NCBI GenBank assembly: GCA_015179025.1
Contig: WHUX01000001.1
Coordinates: 248,001-312,000, forward strand
DNA: 64,000 bases
Source: Terfezia claveryi
Lineage: Eukaryota > Ascomycota > Pezizomycetes > Pezizales > Pezizaceae
Reading direction: 5' to 3'
Part shown: piece by piece, positions 46,236-59,364 of the stretch
Layout: each line of letters opens with the position of its first letter
Position numbering within the stretch: the first letter of the stretch is position 1
The notes under the pieces: generated by a model
What the model was told of the DNA's origin: nothing
The model's input: the letters and a program-made list of their open reading frames with translations, nothing else
Database searches by the model: none
Made by a program: the position numbers and the translations under genes

Positions 46236-49200
46236 CTAATCATCCTCCACCCATCCCTCCAACTCCACCTTCCCCACACTCAATATCTCCCTTACATCTT
46301 CATCCTCATCACTCTGCAGCCCCACTGCCGCCCCACCGGCCTCTGCCCTATCCTTATGCGCAGCAGCAAGCTTCGTAACTATCCTCCTGAAATACTCCTG
46401 CATGGAGCGTTTCTGTGGGCCTTCGACAGTGGGTATATATTTCTATAAATAGGCGTTGAAACACGTTAGCTGTTGCCTTTCATACCCTTGGTGCAATTGA
46501 GTTCCCATCTTCTATCATAGAGTAAAATTAGACATTGGGTATAAGATGGTGGGCATATTTAGAGTTTTTGATGTACGGCAATGTGCAGCATAGGCAAGGC
46601 AATGTAAATGTGAGATCTCGGAGAATGAAGTACACTAGAAGCAAGGTAGGATGTGTGGGATGAGTGAGGAAAATAGAGATGAGCGGGGGGAGCTATTTGG
46701 CTTCAGGAAAGCAGGTACGTATGTGTCTTGTCCACCCGTCCACAAATAACCCGCTCTGACAAGTGACCTCACCGCGACTAAACAAAAACGTTGAAAAAAA
46801 AGTGGCATACCTCAAAAAGCGTGTCGCCGCTACTGACCACCTGAAACAGCGCAAGGAAAGCTTGCTCAGCAGCAAGTTTTACAGGGATAACCATATCTCT
46901 TACTACTGAAAACACTGCTGGCGCAAGGAGTTGTAAATGTGGCCTCATAAGCTGTTGTTATTCCCCGAACTAGTCAGCAAGCCTGTCCTAGGAGAAGGGA
47001 ATAAAAAACCTGTATCTTGCAATTCACAATGGAATTTCTATGAGATTAAAAGTATGTATCACCCCACGTTGCATATAAATCAAACTAGGTAAATGTACGG
47101 TGCCGAGAAAGCAGTCTATTGGGTCACCAATGGAAATGAAAGTTCCGATAAACTTACCTCAAAATGCATCCGACTGACAGTTCGGACGACCACGAGGGCC
47201 AACCTCTTTGTATCGACAGACCCACTAATAGGTGCTTTTATTGCACCAGAGATTGACTCTAGAATCGTCTTGACAATCTCAAAGTTTTTGTTTGGAATCT
47301 CTTCGGAGATGAGGTATTTCCCGGCCGCGAGAACCATATTGTCTGATACAAAGGGCTAGAGACATTCATCAGCTGACATTAGACTCTAAAAGCGAAGGAA
47401 CGGGATTGCCATACGCTCTTATGTTTGATCCCTTGTGCTATGTAGTTTGGAGTTTCTTCGGTGAATAGTTCCACTAGCATCTTCGGGGATTCGAGAATGG
47501 TAGAATTGAGTCCCAGCACCGAGGCCCTCGTGTAAGACGGGTTTAGAGCTCGAGCCCTACAAATTGCCATTTGTGAGATATTACTGCGTCTATTATGCTA
47601 TTATAAAAGTAGAGAGGAACACTCACTTTAAGGTCCTCGAAGCCTCATCTAGAGACAAATATTTGACAAGGGCTCCGAGTAGGCGTGCCCCAGCTATAAT
47701 CATCTCATCTACATAATAAATCGTTAGTGATATTTGCCTGTTTTCTGCGTCATTGTACATGATGGGATTATTTTACCATCGTCTTCCTCCAAATCTTCCT
47801 CAATAAGGCCTAGGGTGGAAGCTTTAGAAGCATCTCCCATATTGGCTCCTGCCTTACTGACTACCTCATAGAGGGCCTTAAGCATAGCACTCTTGACGCC
47901 AGCATCAGGGGTTCGTGCACCAGTCACCAATTCTGAATTGAGATACCGTCAGCTGTTAGCAAATTCATGTAGCTTCAATGTCTGCATACAAAAGTCAAAT
48001 ATAGTAGTCGTACCTGATATCAGCGGGTCAATTCTTGGTGTCAATGTAATCAGGGTTCCCAATGCCTTAGCAGCCCGTGTTCTCAACAAATCACTGGAGG
48101 TATCAGCCAATGACTTTGCAAACGTTCTCTGTAATTGTGGCAGGAAAGGTTTGAGGTATGTTGGGATCTTTTGCAGCAAAGAGTTGAGGGTGAGTAAGAT
48201 GGCAGCTACAAGAGGCCAGCGGTTGTGTCAGCCTAGTCTCTCCTTCAATCAAACAATGGCGAGAAATATGCTTGCCTTTGACTTCCACGGATCTTTCCGA
48301 GACTACACGGATCAGCGGTCCGGTTATCTGGGTCACAAACGGCCGGAGTGACTCTCCACTGGTGCGGTCGATAATATCAGATATAGCTAAAGCGGACTGT
48401 GTTCGTTGTTCCGTCGTACCATACATGAGACCTTGAAGGAAGATTGGTAACACTGCGTTGATACCCTTCGGAAGTGCAAAACCAGCGAGATTGTGACCGG
48501 CAACACCAACCGACTGCAAAACTTGCCGTGTGGAAGGAACCAATGTTTCCATCTCTTCCTTCTTGAGCTTCTTTGTGAGTTCATTGAGGGCGTTCCACGC
48601 ATTCTTGACAACAATTGGGTCTCGGTCAGCAAAGAGCAACAGTAGTACTCGAATGAAGTCTTGAGTATAGCGTGAGTAATCTAATTCGGATTGCTGGAAG
48701 AAGACCGCCATGTGCAGACATGTAGCTGCACGTTTGTGGTGATCATCATGCTGTTTGCGTCAGCAGGAAAGATAAATATTTTGCAATTAAGGCTCAACTA
48801 ACCTTAATCAAAGTAAGCATATGAGCCATGACAGCATTCAACCTAGATAACCAGTCAATAAATTGAGGCCTGATATGGGATATGTGGCGCCCCTACCCAT
48901 CATACTCATCAACAGATTGCAGAACGGCATCGAAAGAGCTTTCGAGCTCAGAAAGGAGTTCTTTGTCTTTGCAACCAATAATACCATCCATCAATGCATT
49001 GAGAATGCTGGGTAGACGGCGGTTAAGACTTGACCCAGCCACCTTAGCCAACGATGCAAGAGCACGGGCATTGAAGGTTGTTACTGGTGGAGTGAGCAAA
49101 GTAGGAATGAGGTTGGGGAGGATGCTGTTAGCACGTGAGGGCTCCGTGAGCAACGTTAAAAGTGCTGCGAGTGCATTGTCTGCGTCCTCAGGTGATCTGA

Positions 49201-52200
49201 GGAGATTGAGGAGATACGGCATAACGTGATCCACTGCTTTCTTCCCTATGACCTTCTGTAGAGCATCAAATGCTTCTGCTGCAGCTTCTCTGACATCATC
49301 ATCTGCATCGACGAGAGCCGTTCGGACAACCTGTACCAGAGTTTTCTCATACTCTTCCAGAGCTTCGACAGGGGTCGAAGAAATGAGCTCCCGTAAGGCA
49401 ACGCAGATACCCTGTTTGGAGTCCTTGTCTGTTGAGGTTTGTAGTCCCTCTTCCAATGTAGGAAGAAGGGCCGACATGACCCCTTCTCCGGCCTTCCTGA
49501 TAAGCTCTCCAAGAGCCTGTCCAGCAATAGCTCTCTGCTCAATATTTGGACTGGCCAAGCGTCTGATTATCAATTGAGTCAACGTAGGAATCAACTCCTT
49601 CAAAGTCTTTGGGCTAGATACCAAAGCCTTCCAGACGCTGACAGCAGCTAAGCGGACTTGACCAGAAGTATCACATCTGCAGATGTAAAGCGCAGACAAC
49701 ACCTTATCCCTCTTCTCTCTTCCAAGGACCTCCAACAATGAGTTAGAGACTTCTCCACTGGCCTCCTCCTCTTCCTCATCTTGCTTACCACTGATACCAG
49801 TCAAGTTAAAGAGCAGATCTCCCACAAGCTCCACGGAGCTGAGACGAATCCTGTGGTTCGAGTCTGCCAAACCTCGTTCGAGCTCTGGCAACAAAAGGTC
49901 AATAGCCCTTGTAGCAAAGTTCTTGACAAGGAGGCGACCTGCTCTCAGGGCCACATCTCTGATAGACTCAATATCATCTGCAAGAGAGGATAAAATAGGT
50001 GGGATAATCCTGTTGAGATAAACACTGAAGCTGTTTCCAAAGCACGCAGGCAGGTAGATGAACAAGGACATAAACCCTTCTCTGACAGCCGGCTTTGCAC
50101 TAGTAGCGTTCTGCAAGATTGACGGTAGAGTCTCCTCGAAGCGTTGCGTACCAAGACTGGAAAGCACTTCGGATAGAGCCTGGGCAGAGCCCAGTCTGTC
50201 TCCGGCTCCAGTATCGGACTTTAATGTATTCATCAAACCCGGAATGATATCCGGTAGAGAGTCCTCTCCAAGCTTCTCGACCAACGTACCAAGAGCCTTG
50301 GAAGCGGTTGCTCTGGTGGCTGGTACGGGGTCCACGATTGCGAGCTTAAGACCTGTAACCAAAACTGGAATATGAACCATGAGGTCTTTCTTTTCTGTGA
50401 GATGCGCTAGTGAGCCAATAATCTGGGAAGCGTTTCTCTTGGTAGCAGACCGGTCACCTAGGCCTCTCTCCAAGATACGGGATACCAGTGCCAATGAAGG
50501 TGAATCCAAGTAGTGTACAAATTGCACCTTCATCAATCGATCAAGTGCCTCGTCTGTGTACTTGGTAGGATCACTCAATGCCTTCAACAAGATGCTCACC
50601 AATCCCTTGATCTCAGGGTTGCTGATAACCTCTCCGAACTTCTGAAGAGCCTTATTTGCAGCAGCCCTGACCTCTTTGTGACTGTCGTTCAATACATTGG
50701 TCAGGGGAGGAATAATCTCAGGCAAGCTGATAGCAAGCTGGTGAGGGCTGAGATATGCCATGTTTCCCAACATGTCACAAGCACCCTTTTTACTTCTCCA
50801 CTGCTGCTCGTCCAAACCCTCGAGAAGTGTAGGTAGGATGACTTTCACACCATAAGAACTCAAGTTTGAGAAACAAACTTTAGCAGCATCTCCACAAGCC
50901 TCTCGGACATCGACCACAGTATCTCCGAAACATTGTAATAGAAGAGGGACAATCTGGAGGACATAAGGCTCGAAAATTTGCCCAAGTATCAAAGAAAGCA
51001 ACTCATAGGCAAAGAGGGCCCCCTGTCGAGCATTGGGCTCTTTCTTGTTCTCGATAGCGGACTTCAGGCTGTTCATGATCCTGTACTCTTTCAAGGCACC
51101 AATACCTTTGCCCTTGACAATACCAGCAAGACCATAGGCAGCTCCTCTCCTCTTCGCAAAGCCCTTTCCTTGGAATAATTGGTCAAGCATCTCCTGAATA
51201 TATTCTGGAGTTTTGTCTTTCGAGGTCTTGATAAGCGGTGGCAAGCACTCCGCAACAGCATACTGAACAGTTTCACTAGGAGTGCTGAGGGCTTGAAGTA
51301 ACTTGTTGACCACCCCGGGTATCCTTTTATCACCAGCCTTCAGATGCTGACCCATAGCCCCGTAGAGAATAATGACTGCTTCGTTAATCCTGTCTGTGGC
51401 CTCTGTTCCGTCATCGGGAGCTTCCAAGCTCTGCTCGAATACTTTCATCAACTCCTCTAATTTCACCTTGCCATGCTTGGTTACAACCGCCGTTGCTGCC
51501 TCCAACATGTCATCTCTGACAGCGGCGACCTTATCTCCAAGAACCTTGTCCTTGAGCAAGAATTCAGCGAAGCCAACCAACTCTTGTGGAGCAAAGACCG
51601 CCGCAAGTTCTTTCAGAGCAGCAGCAATACCACTCCTAGCTTCCCAAGGATCCCGCATATCAACCTTCTTAAGCATACCATATTCATCGTACTGTGGTAG
51701 AATTGGTTTAGCTTTCTCTCGATATAGGTCCTTGAGCGTTTGTAGGATATTCGAAAAGGTCTTCGGACTGTTGGCTACAGCCTCTGCCAAAGCGCGAGCT
51801 GCTGCACTTCGGAGTTGTCGGTCATATGACTGGAGATAAGGAATCATCTTCCCAGGAGCTTCCTCGCCAAGCTCGAGATCATTAGTTTCCCATATCGTCT
51901 TCGCCAAGTCGACATTTTCTTCAACATCGTCATGGCAAGCAATCCAGATCTCATCGGAGTAGTTAAGATCGTCAAGATCCAATTCTGCTTCAATGGCCTG
52001 TAGGATGGCCGTTCTCACAGAAACCTCCGGAGCAATTACTCCCTTTATAAGAATGTTCAACTCATCATGTGATATTGTGTCTGCGATACATCTGCAAAGG
52101 TCTATGAGGCAGTCTTTGATGAGTTTATAGTGGGAATACTTCTGCATGGAGTAAATGAGTGTTTGGAGAATCTCCCCTCGATCAATAGCCGTATCGGCAC

Positions 52201-55200
52201 CTAAAGAGCATGTTAGCTAGTAGCATGGCTGAGAGTGTATTGGTAGTTTACTAACATGCTTGAGTATGGTACGTTAGGAATTCCAGAGCAAGAACAATCT
52301 GTTCATCAGTCCTCTCTGCATCATTTGACCCGAGGCCTCCATTCTTTAAGACTTGAAGGATGAATGTTAGGAGGAATGATAAACTGGTGGTATCAAATTG
52401 TCTTTGTTCAGCAGTGAATCGCAATCGGTACAGCAACCTTGTGGTGAGGTCCGCAAGCGGTTCTTCTTTCAACTCCTCAGGTATTCCATCAACTTCTAAG
52501 CCTCTCAGTACGGCCACACCCACAAACTTCCTCAGCGCACCCAGCCTATATGAGACGTGTTCCGCACAAGCTAAGTAGGCAGTAACTCCTTCTGGTCCCA
52601 CCAGTATTGACCCTCCAGCTATCAAAACCCCAAGAAGGGATTTAAGTGCCGGTGTCATCCAGACCTCAACACCTGTAAGATTTCCTTCGGCCAGTGCTTT
52701 TATGATGCCCACTCCTCTCTTCAATTTCATGCTGAAGTCCTCAATCTTGCTTCTGACAGCCGACTCCTTAGCATGTTGCCCTTTAATTTTCGCTTGCTCA
52801 TCTGCTGTCAACTTTTTTTGAAACTGGCCCTTCTTTTTCTCAAGCTGTGCCCGAAGCTCAGCCTCCCATTTAAGAGTGTCATAGTCCTTAGAATTGCTCT
52901 TCAGGGCAGGTGCCTGTCCCTTATTGGTAGATAAAGGATCAAAAAATAATTCTCCCTCCGGAGTTTTCCATATCTTGACTTCATTCTCCCCAATGTCCTT
53001 GAGAAGGTTAGGATTGAGGTCGGTTTGGAAGATAGACACAAGGAGGGGTGTAAAGGTCTCTGGAGCAATGAAAGCGAGGGTGGCGCAAGATTTCAGGGCT
53101 GCATTCCTGATATATTTTGATTTTCCACTAAGAGCCGTATAGAATTTAATTTCCTGAATAAAGCTTCCTGCCCTCTCTCTCACCAACTCCCCAGGATCTA
53201 CCTTCGATCGTTGACATATAGCAATCCAGCCCCCATTTGGTCCAAGTCCCAGGAGCTCATTGTGTGTTACTACAGCAAGATTGACTAGCTGCCTTTTCAC
53301 GAAATCGTCATTACCAGGTACTGGCAGAGATACAGCATGAACTGCCAGCTTCAAGAACTTTCCACCAGTCTTTGCCATTGCAGGTGTAAGATCCTTGTTG
53401 CGCTCGTCCTCAAGTCTTCTCAGCCACTGCCAGATTCCGTTGAGGATGATTTTACCGATGGTCTCTGGGCGCTGGAGGTATGCATCTTCTAGCGCTGCTA
53501 CCGCTCCACTTCTAGCTTTGTGCGTAGTATTATGTGCGCAAATGGTGTAAAGGAAGGCGTATGCCCAATCATCTCCATATGGCTTCTCATATTCGACATG
53601 ACTCGCAGTTGCCCTTAGTGCTCGGACGTTCCATAAAAAGTCCTCTTCAGTGGCCAGCTTAGAGTACACCTTAAGATTGAGAAGGAAGGACGGCTTTGGC
53701 TCCGTAACTAGACATTTATTTAAACAATCGGCCATCTTCAAACTCTCTTGCACTTTAGGGTTAGTCCATTGAGAGAAGCAAGCTAAAACAAGAGCAACGA
53801 AGACATAAGCTGCTGTTACCAAACCGGATTGCGCTGCTGCAAGGGAGTTATTATTTATTTCGTTCCATGTATCAACCATGGCAGGAATAAGGGCCGCGTA
53901 TAAGTTTTGTGTATTCTCGGAAGAGGCCACAGGTTTGGTTTTATCGATAGCCCAAAGCAAATCCCCTACCTTTAGCATCCACATCCTCTTGACTGTTGGT
54001 CGCTTGTCTGCGATCCCCTTTTGGATAGCCTCTACAACAGCCTTCTCTTGGGCAAGACCAAGTTGAAGGGCGGCACCCAGGTATTTCACCAGAACTGTAG
54101 CCTCTGCTGTAAGTGCAACTTCATTTGGCTCCTTCACGATCACAAGTGCAAGCCCAGTAGGGACCTTCTTCGCTAAAGGCTCTGATGTGGGCACTGCAGA
54201 GAGCATTTGGGCATAGAGGACCCTTTGGTCGGGAGCAGTGACCTTCCCACCCATTAGTGGACTCAAAATCTCGTCTGCAATCTTTTCAATTCCAACCTGA
54301 TCGTGGCACTGAGCTATAGCAGCGTTGAATGCGGAAATAGCTCCAGTTCGAATGGCAGAATTCGTAGACTTGAGACAGTTCAACAGCTGTTTCAACAGCT
54401 TGTCCTTCAACGGCCCAGACAGATCTATATCGTTCGAGAGTGAAGCAGTTAAAGGTGTAACAATGTCATTTAGAACAACCTCCGGAGACCTAAGCAAGGC
54501 CTTCTCCAACGGGGCTGCAACCTCTGTCGTGAATTCCTCCGCAGTCGTAAACGCCGAGAAAAAGTCATACAATGCATTGGCAATAACTGGTGAGACCAAG
54601 GTCTTAGAGCCAATAATTTCCTGGACATAGAATGCATATATTTCCTTCTTCAGGCCTTCCAATACTTTCTTTGGCTGCTCTAGCCTTGAAGAAACCCCAG
54701 AAATGACTCCCAATAGCAACGCGTTCTTCGCCGTTGGTGTAGCGCCCCTAGCCGTCAACTTCTCCACCATTGACTTGATAATCTGTTCATGGTGCTCTCC
54801 CTTGAACGCATTTCGCAAAGCCCTCCTAGTAACAACCAATGCCTGATCTTTCATTGCCTGCTTCCCATGTGGTGACCCCAAACATAAATCCAACAAATTG
54901 GTAGTGGCGACTATCAAGTCCCCAGAATTTGTATTGAACTCCTCAAGAGACTTTGTGATCTGGACGAAGATATCCCCAGTCCATTCCAGCAGCACGAAGG
55001 CACTGGCTGGAGAAATCCCTAATTTTGTTGACTCAGCCTTGATGACAGTGATCATACGCTTGAGGGTGGGTTCTCGGAATTTTGATTCATATAGCGATCG
55101 AAGACAAGCCCTGACAGCTTTTCTGGAGGGACGGTCGGGATAATAAGGGTGGGTAGAAAATAGGAGGCGGAGATGGAATAGTAGTTGGTCAGGAGTGACC

Positions 55201-55399
55201 TCTGTAGGTTATATATCAGAATTGTATCGCAATACGCAATATGGGAGATGTCCTTCGGCAGGGGAGGGTTCAGACCTTCATTTCGTATCTTTGCGTTGAG
55301 AGAGTCCAATTCTGTGATTCGCTTGATGATAGAAGAACTGGTCAGTGCAAGTAACTCGGTCTCCTCGAGGGACAAGGCATCATGATCCGTGGCCGCCAT
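46236..55399 (-). CDS. GCN1: eIF2-alpha kinase activator GCN1 (translational activator)
   Basis: Giant HEAT-repeat protein that binds ribosomes with GCN20 and activates the kinase GCN2 when uncharged tRNA builds up, starting general amino-acid control. Twelve exons on the minus strand: 55399-55276, 55201-52256, 52200-48897, 48842-48803, 48750-48276, 48205-48014, 47932-47777, 47708-47627, 47556-47415, 47355-47158, 46951-46811 and 46442-46236; 8007 nt, 2668 residues, the size of yeast Gcn1 (2672). The start [13 protein letters not shown] was chosen over an upstream in-frame ATG. HEAT repeats run throughout. The EF3-like central part (about 1330-1700) contains [30 protein letters not shown] and PALVATG-type repeats. 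The end matches the family: [11 protein letters not shown], then [14 protein letters not shown]. Intron 5 begins with GC instead of GT. The two introns before the last two exons are long (206 and 368 bp). Confidence 0.97.
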
Positions 55400-55559
55400 G
55401 ACCTTACGCTTTGAGTGGATTGGTGTTTGTGGGGATGGTTTTCCCCGGGCTTCAACCTTAAAGTCTTGGCAAAACGACCCAGCAATGCCAAGCCCTCGTG
55501 GATGAATTACCCTCAAACGTTAAACTCAATTCTGATTGCTTAATTGGTTCCGGCGTCTC

Positions 55560-55660
55560 TAGTTCTGGTTGGCACAACAGCCCCGCCTAACCGCCTCTCA
55601 TAGCATGACAAGATGTAAGTAAGCTACGAGAGGCTAGTGCTAGCCAGACTAGTAAGTAAG
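55560..55660. repeat. Two opposed members of the TAGTCTGGTT family; 9-bp target duplication
   Basis: A 28-bp insert at 55624-55651 lies between exact copies of GTAAGTAAG (55615-55623 and 55652-55660). Read on the minus strand it begins TAGTCTGGCTAGCACTAGCC and ends TCTCGTAG; it matches the element at 59479-59506 at 25 of 28 positions. On the plus strand, 55560-55603 begins TAGTTCTGGTTGGCACAAC and ends GCCTCTCATAG, a longer variant of the same unit in opposite orientation. Together they form an imperfect inverted repeat of about 90 bp, like a miniature DNA transposon. Confidence 0.75.
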
Positions 55661-56274
55661 TATATATGAGTCGAAGTTGCATTTTACTTCTGTTGCCAAC
55701 TGCAGCATTTCCCAATGTGATGTGGTAGAGGTGTGTATTCTCTAACTACCTACATAATCAGCAACTACATACGGTCCAAGATGACCATATGACTAAGCTA
55801 GCTAGCGTATGATCTACTAAGATCCCAGAGATAAGACCACACCCAACCAGTTGACAGGATCTTACTTAAGTGAGCTTCTGCTGTGATATTCCCCTGACTA
55901 GTTTAACGATGGATGTCTCCATTTGTTTAGCTGGAGCATAATTACAAAGCCTGAGGTATGGTATACGCACTTAGACCTATTTCTAAGCTCTCATCGAATT
56001 GCTGCTGGGAGTGATGAATGTTGTGTTTCACGGTCTACTGCAATGTGTATTAGTAAATGTCTGTAGTGCGACTGACAGGTACCGGTAAGAGTGAGAATGA
56101 CAATGGCTTTAAAGTGTAATCTTGCAGAATTGCTTTGATGTATGTGAGATCTGAAAGCAAGTTACCCTGAGCTTTGAACTCCGGAACGTGATTAACTCAT
56201 TCTGGCTAGCGCTGCTTCCGTGTTCCATTCCATTTCAGCAACCAATCTTAGAACTTAACTTACGTAATGGATGG

Positions 56275-56321
56275 GGTTGCGTAAGTAGTCTGGTTGCACA
56301 ACCTCTTGTAGAGAGGTTGCG
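56275..56321 (+). repeat. TAGTCTGGTT family member, 26 bp
   Basis: The unit at 56286-56311 begins TAGTCTGGTTGCACAACC and ends TTGTAG. The 7-bp GGTTGCG occurs on both sides (56275-56281 and 56315-56321) but not immediately at the edges, so the duplication is only suggestive. An internal hairpin (ACCTCT with AGAGGT) is present. Confidence 0.55.
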
Positions 56322-56539
56322 AGGCGCTTTGTCCTAATGAACTTACAAGTTACTAGATAGGTGACCTATCGTTCAGAATGAGTTACAAATTTTCCATTAT
56401 CTCGTTGTCGCGTCGTCTTGTCTTGAGGTCAAGGTGCCTCGCAACCCCATCCGCCCCGCAACCCCATCTATTACGTTATTACACAACACATACACAACCT
56501 TTATTCGTTTCATACTTGTCACCCCAGGCCTCAAACATA

Positions 56540-57227
56540 ATGCCTCCACGCAAAGGCGCCACCAAGGCTAGAAGGGATGATGATTTCATCAATGATGATC
56601 CCACAGACGCTGGCCTGCAAACCAAGCGCACAAAAACCGCCCAAGATTACAAAACCACAATGACAAGCCCGCCAAAACAACCCGATACCAAGAAGCAAGT
56701 TGACAATGAAGGGAATCCGTATTGGGAGGTTTGCTTCCCAGCATACTAAAAAGATCTAGACAATAACTGAATCATTTGGCTAAATAGCTCGGAGGACGAC
56801 ACCGCCGGGTCACCCTATCAAAGTACAGCGGCTCCGTGTTGGTTAGTATCCGGGAGCATTACGAGAAAGATGGGCACATGCTACCGGGGAAGAAGGTAGT
56901 TATTCCGTCGCTAGGTATTTCACTCACTGATTACTTCCATAGGGTATATCACTTTCTGTGGAGCAATTCAATGCTATGATGGCTATATTACCCCAACTTT
57001 ATGCAGCGTTATCAAAGGAATCTGGAACAGAAGTTGTGATGCCGGCTTTGGGGGGTGTGAAAAAGGAGAGTGCTGAGTGGAGCGCTGAAGTGAAAGAAAA
57101 CGCTAAAACAGAAGAAGAGGAAGAGGTGCAAATGAAAGAAGAGGAGGAGGAAGAGGAAGAGGAAGAGGAAGAGAAAGAGGAGGAGGTGGGGGGGAAGGAG
57201 AAGAGAAGCCTAGAGAGAAAAAAGTGA
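56540..57227 (+). CDS. SUB1: Transcriptional coactivator p15/PC4 family (SUB1)
   Basis: Single-stranded DNA-binding coactivator of RNA polymerase II and III, also active in DNA repair. Exons 56540-56728, 56788-56895 and 56943-57227; 193 residues. The PC4 domain (about 60-118) is split by both introns: [18 protein letters not shown], then [34 protein letters not shown]. The start [15 protein letters not shown] was chosen because the upstream in-frame extension (from 56378) is not like the family. The basic N terminus resembles other fungal SUB1. The last 50 residues are an acidic Glu tract ([17 protein letters not shown]) ending in Lys/Arg, longer than in yeast. Divergent from GCN1. Confidence 0.92.
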
Positions 57228-57555
57228 AGAAGTACTGAAGAGTAAGAAGCCTATCAATAGTGAGGAGAAGAAGTAGGGGGAAGAAGGAGTACTCTGGAAC
57301 TAGAATGACTAGGTACTACAATAGGGCAATAAAAATCGGCGTTCAGGGTAACACTGCTTGCTAAGGGCGCTCAGTTTAAGCCCTTTCACACAGCCAGCTC
57401 TATCAATTAACGAATGCAATGGCTCAATTCCAGAATCCCCAGCTCTGACGGGTAATCAAAGATTATGTTCCTGAAAATGGATGACAAGCAAGATCATCCG
57501 CTCACACGAACAGTTTCTCAACCTCATGCTTAAAACTAGAGGCAAAAGGAAAGTT
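57228..57555. other. Convergent gap SUB1 / RFT1
   Basis: A 328-bp stretch between two convergent genes. Only terminators are expected and nothing else is seen. Confidence 0.5.
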
Positions 57556-59364
57556 CTATTTCTTTTCATCGGAATTCTTCTTTGGAGAGGCATCAACCAC
57601 GCTGCGGCCAGACCTTACCATCCGATAACACTCCACGAAATAACTGTACTCAGTAGCAGCGCTGTTACTCCATTAGTGATTTACCTTCGATGGCAAAAGG
57701 AGTGGCACTTACCAAACCGCAATCAACAAGAATCCCAATGACCCTACCTTGCCAATGACTGATAAGCTCAATCTATCCAGTCCCTGCATCCTCCTGAGTA
57801 TTCCACCCACCACAGCTGCCGTTCCCATCAGTCTCCAATCTGGTAAAAACGTTTTTACAGACATTGGCTGCACGCCATTCCTTCTGAAATACCCCCCAAT
57901 AAACCACCAGCTCCATACAATTCTCAATACCATATTGACCGCATTCGCCCAAACCAACCCTTGTGCACCCCATCCTAATTCCTGTAAGAAAACATATCCC
58001 GCCAGGCAAAAGCCCACAGAAAATCCAAACATCCATAAAGACTGTTGCTGAAGCTGCTTTGGTGACGCTACAGATTGCACAAATGCCTCTGTGATGCCAT
58101 TAACTGCGAGAAGTGGTATATAGTAGCAAAATGACGAGAGGACAGAACCCGCTGCCGAGTTCGACCACCGTGAACCGGCGACAAGGGAAAGGAGGAGAGG
58201 TGCCAAAGGCGGTCCGACAGAGAAGAAGAAGGTAGAGAGAAGGCTATAGAGGCGAAGAATATTTTGTAGTATTGTGACTACTGATCGCAGAGAGTCGGAG
58301 TTAGATTTGCTGTTGTCATCGTTGCCCCACGTTTGGGACAACAGCTTTGCAAATAAATTCCTGGAGGACTCTTCCAAAGGTTGGAACAATATACGAGCTA
58401 CCAAGGAGCCGTAATTCGATGCCAATGAATAAATCCCCTGATCGTGCGTAGTAGCAAGCCATGCAATGAGGAGCGAGTCTCCCTGTGTCAGGACATGCTT
58501 GATCGCTGCTTGCATCCACATAGAGAACGCAAGACCGGAAAGGGGCTTGTAGAAAAAGCTCATATAATAGCTGCTCTCATTGCTTGCTATCTTTCTTAAG
58601 CCTAAGCTAAATGCTTCCCTGTGAGCTATACTCCAACACTGTCCTATGTAGATTGCAGTCAAAACTATGGCATAGCCCAATTGACCCAGAGCGAATGGAA
58701 GAGGCCCAAGCCCGCTATCTCCACCAAGACCAGCACTCACACCGTAAATCGTTAGGCTACACGTCAAGATACACCTCGTAAGGGCAGCAGCGGACTCGGC
58801 TCCAGCACGGAGCTTGTATAGTAACATCTGCTGAGCCAAGGCAAAGCCTGGCTCACTGAAGAGCTCCAACAGCGTAGCTACCGTATAAAGTGATACTGAT
58901 TCGTAAAAATACGGGTGAGACACCGTGTCACTCGACACAAATGCCTTGACGTAATACGGGGCAATGATGGCCGCAAAAAGTATCCCCAGGGGTATGGGTA
59001 TATATGCTAAGTTCACAACCGTCTGTGACTGAGCCGCAGGTGTTCCCTCTATCACCCCTTCTGGCTCATAGATTTTCTCGTCATTGACCTTGTTGGGAAT
59101 AGGACTAGAATCACTACTGATCCCATATCTCTGTACTGCCGTCCTGAGTGATTCCCGTGAGAAGTATAAGATTGTAATCATGTACAGCTCGAATTGGACA
59201 GATATTCCAAGGAGTTCCGGCGACAGATACCGCAGGAGGACCTGGTTGACAACGAAGGTGAGGAGACGGGATGAGATTTGGAGGAGCACGAGGAATTTGA
59301 CACCCTCAGCTGACGCGCGGAGGAGAGAAGTGTTCTGGAGGGATCCATCTCTGGTTCCTGTCAT
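57556..59364 (-). CDS. RFT1: RFT1, oligosaccharide-lipid transport protein of the ER
   Basis: Multi-pass ER membrane protein required for lipid-linked oligosaccharide supply in N-glycosylation; whether it is the flippase is disputed. Two exons on the minus strand, 59364-57713 and 57661-57556, with a 51-bp intron; 585 residues. The N-terminal signature FVVNQVLLRYLSPELLGISV and YFSRESLRTAVQR is diagnostic. About 11-13 hydrophobic segments alternate with loops. TQGDSLLIAW, IYSLASNYGSLVARILFQP and NGITEAFVQSVASPKQL are further family blocks. The end EYSYFVECYRMVRSG, recovered by splicing at TTACAG-like sites, is also typical, followed by a Lys-rich tail (DEKK) that fits an ER-retrieval-type end. 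The 5' neighbour eL18 is on the same strand. Confidence 0.95.

Larger units (their letters stand above)
55400..56539. other. Divergent intergenic region GCN1 / SUB1
   Basis: Serves as the promoter for both genes. It holds three members of the TAGTCTGGTT insert family (55560-55603, 55624-55651, 56286-56311). No upstream ORF is proposed, although an ATG in frame with SUB1 lies at 56378. Confidence 0.5.

Noticed and set aside
46952..47157. Possible small exon inside the 206-bp GCN1 intron
   Set aside because: An AG-to-GT segment exists ([12 protein letters not shown]), but the flanking exons already join into continuous GCN1 sequence (HFE to LMRPHLQLL).
55400..55516. Upstream in-frame ATG of GCN1 (39 extra codons)
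   Set aside because: The extension is Pro/Lys-rich and unlike the family. The ATG at 55399 gives the usual N terminus.
56378..56539. Upstream in-frame ATG of SUB1 (54 extra codons)
   Set aside because: The extension is not like any PC4 protein, and the ATG at 56540 starts with the normal basic tail. A mitochondrial-like isoform is possible but unsupported.
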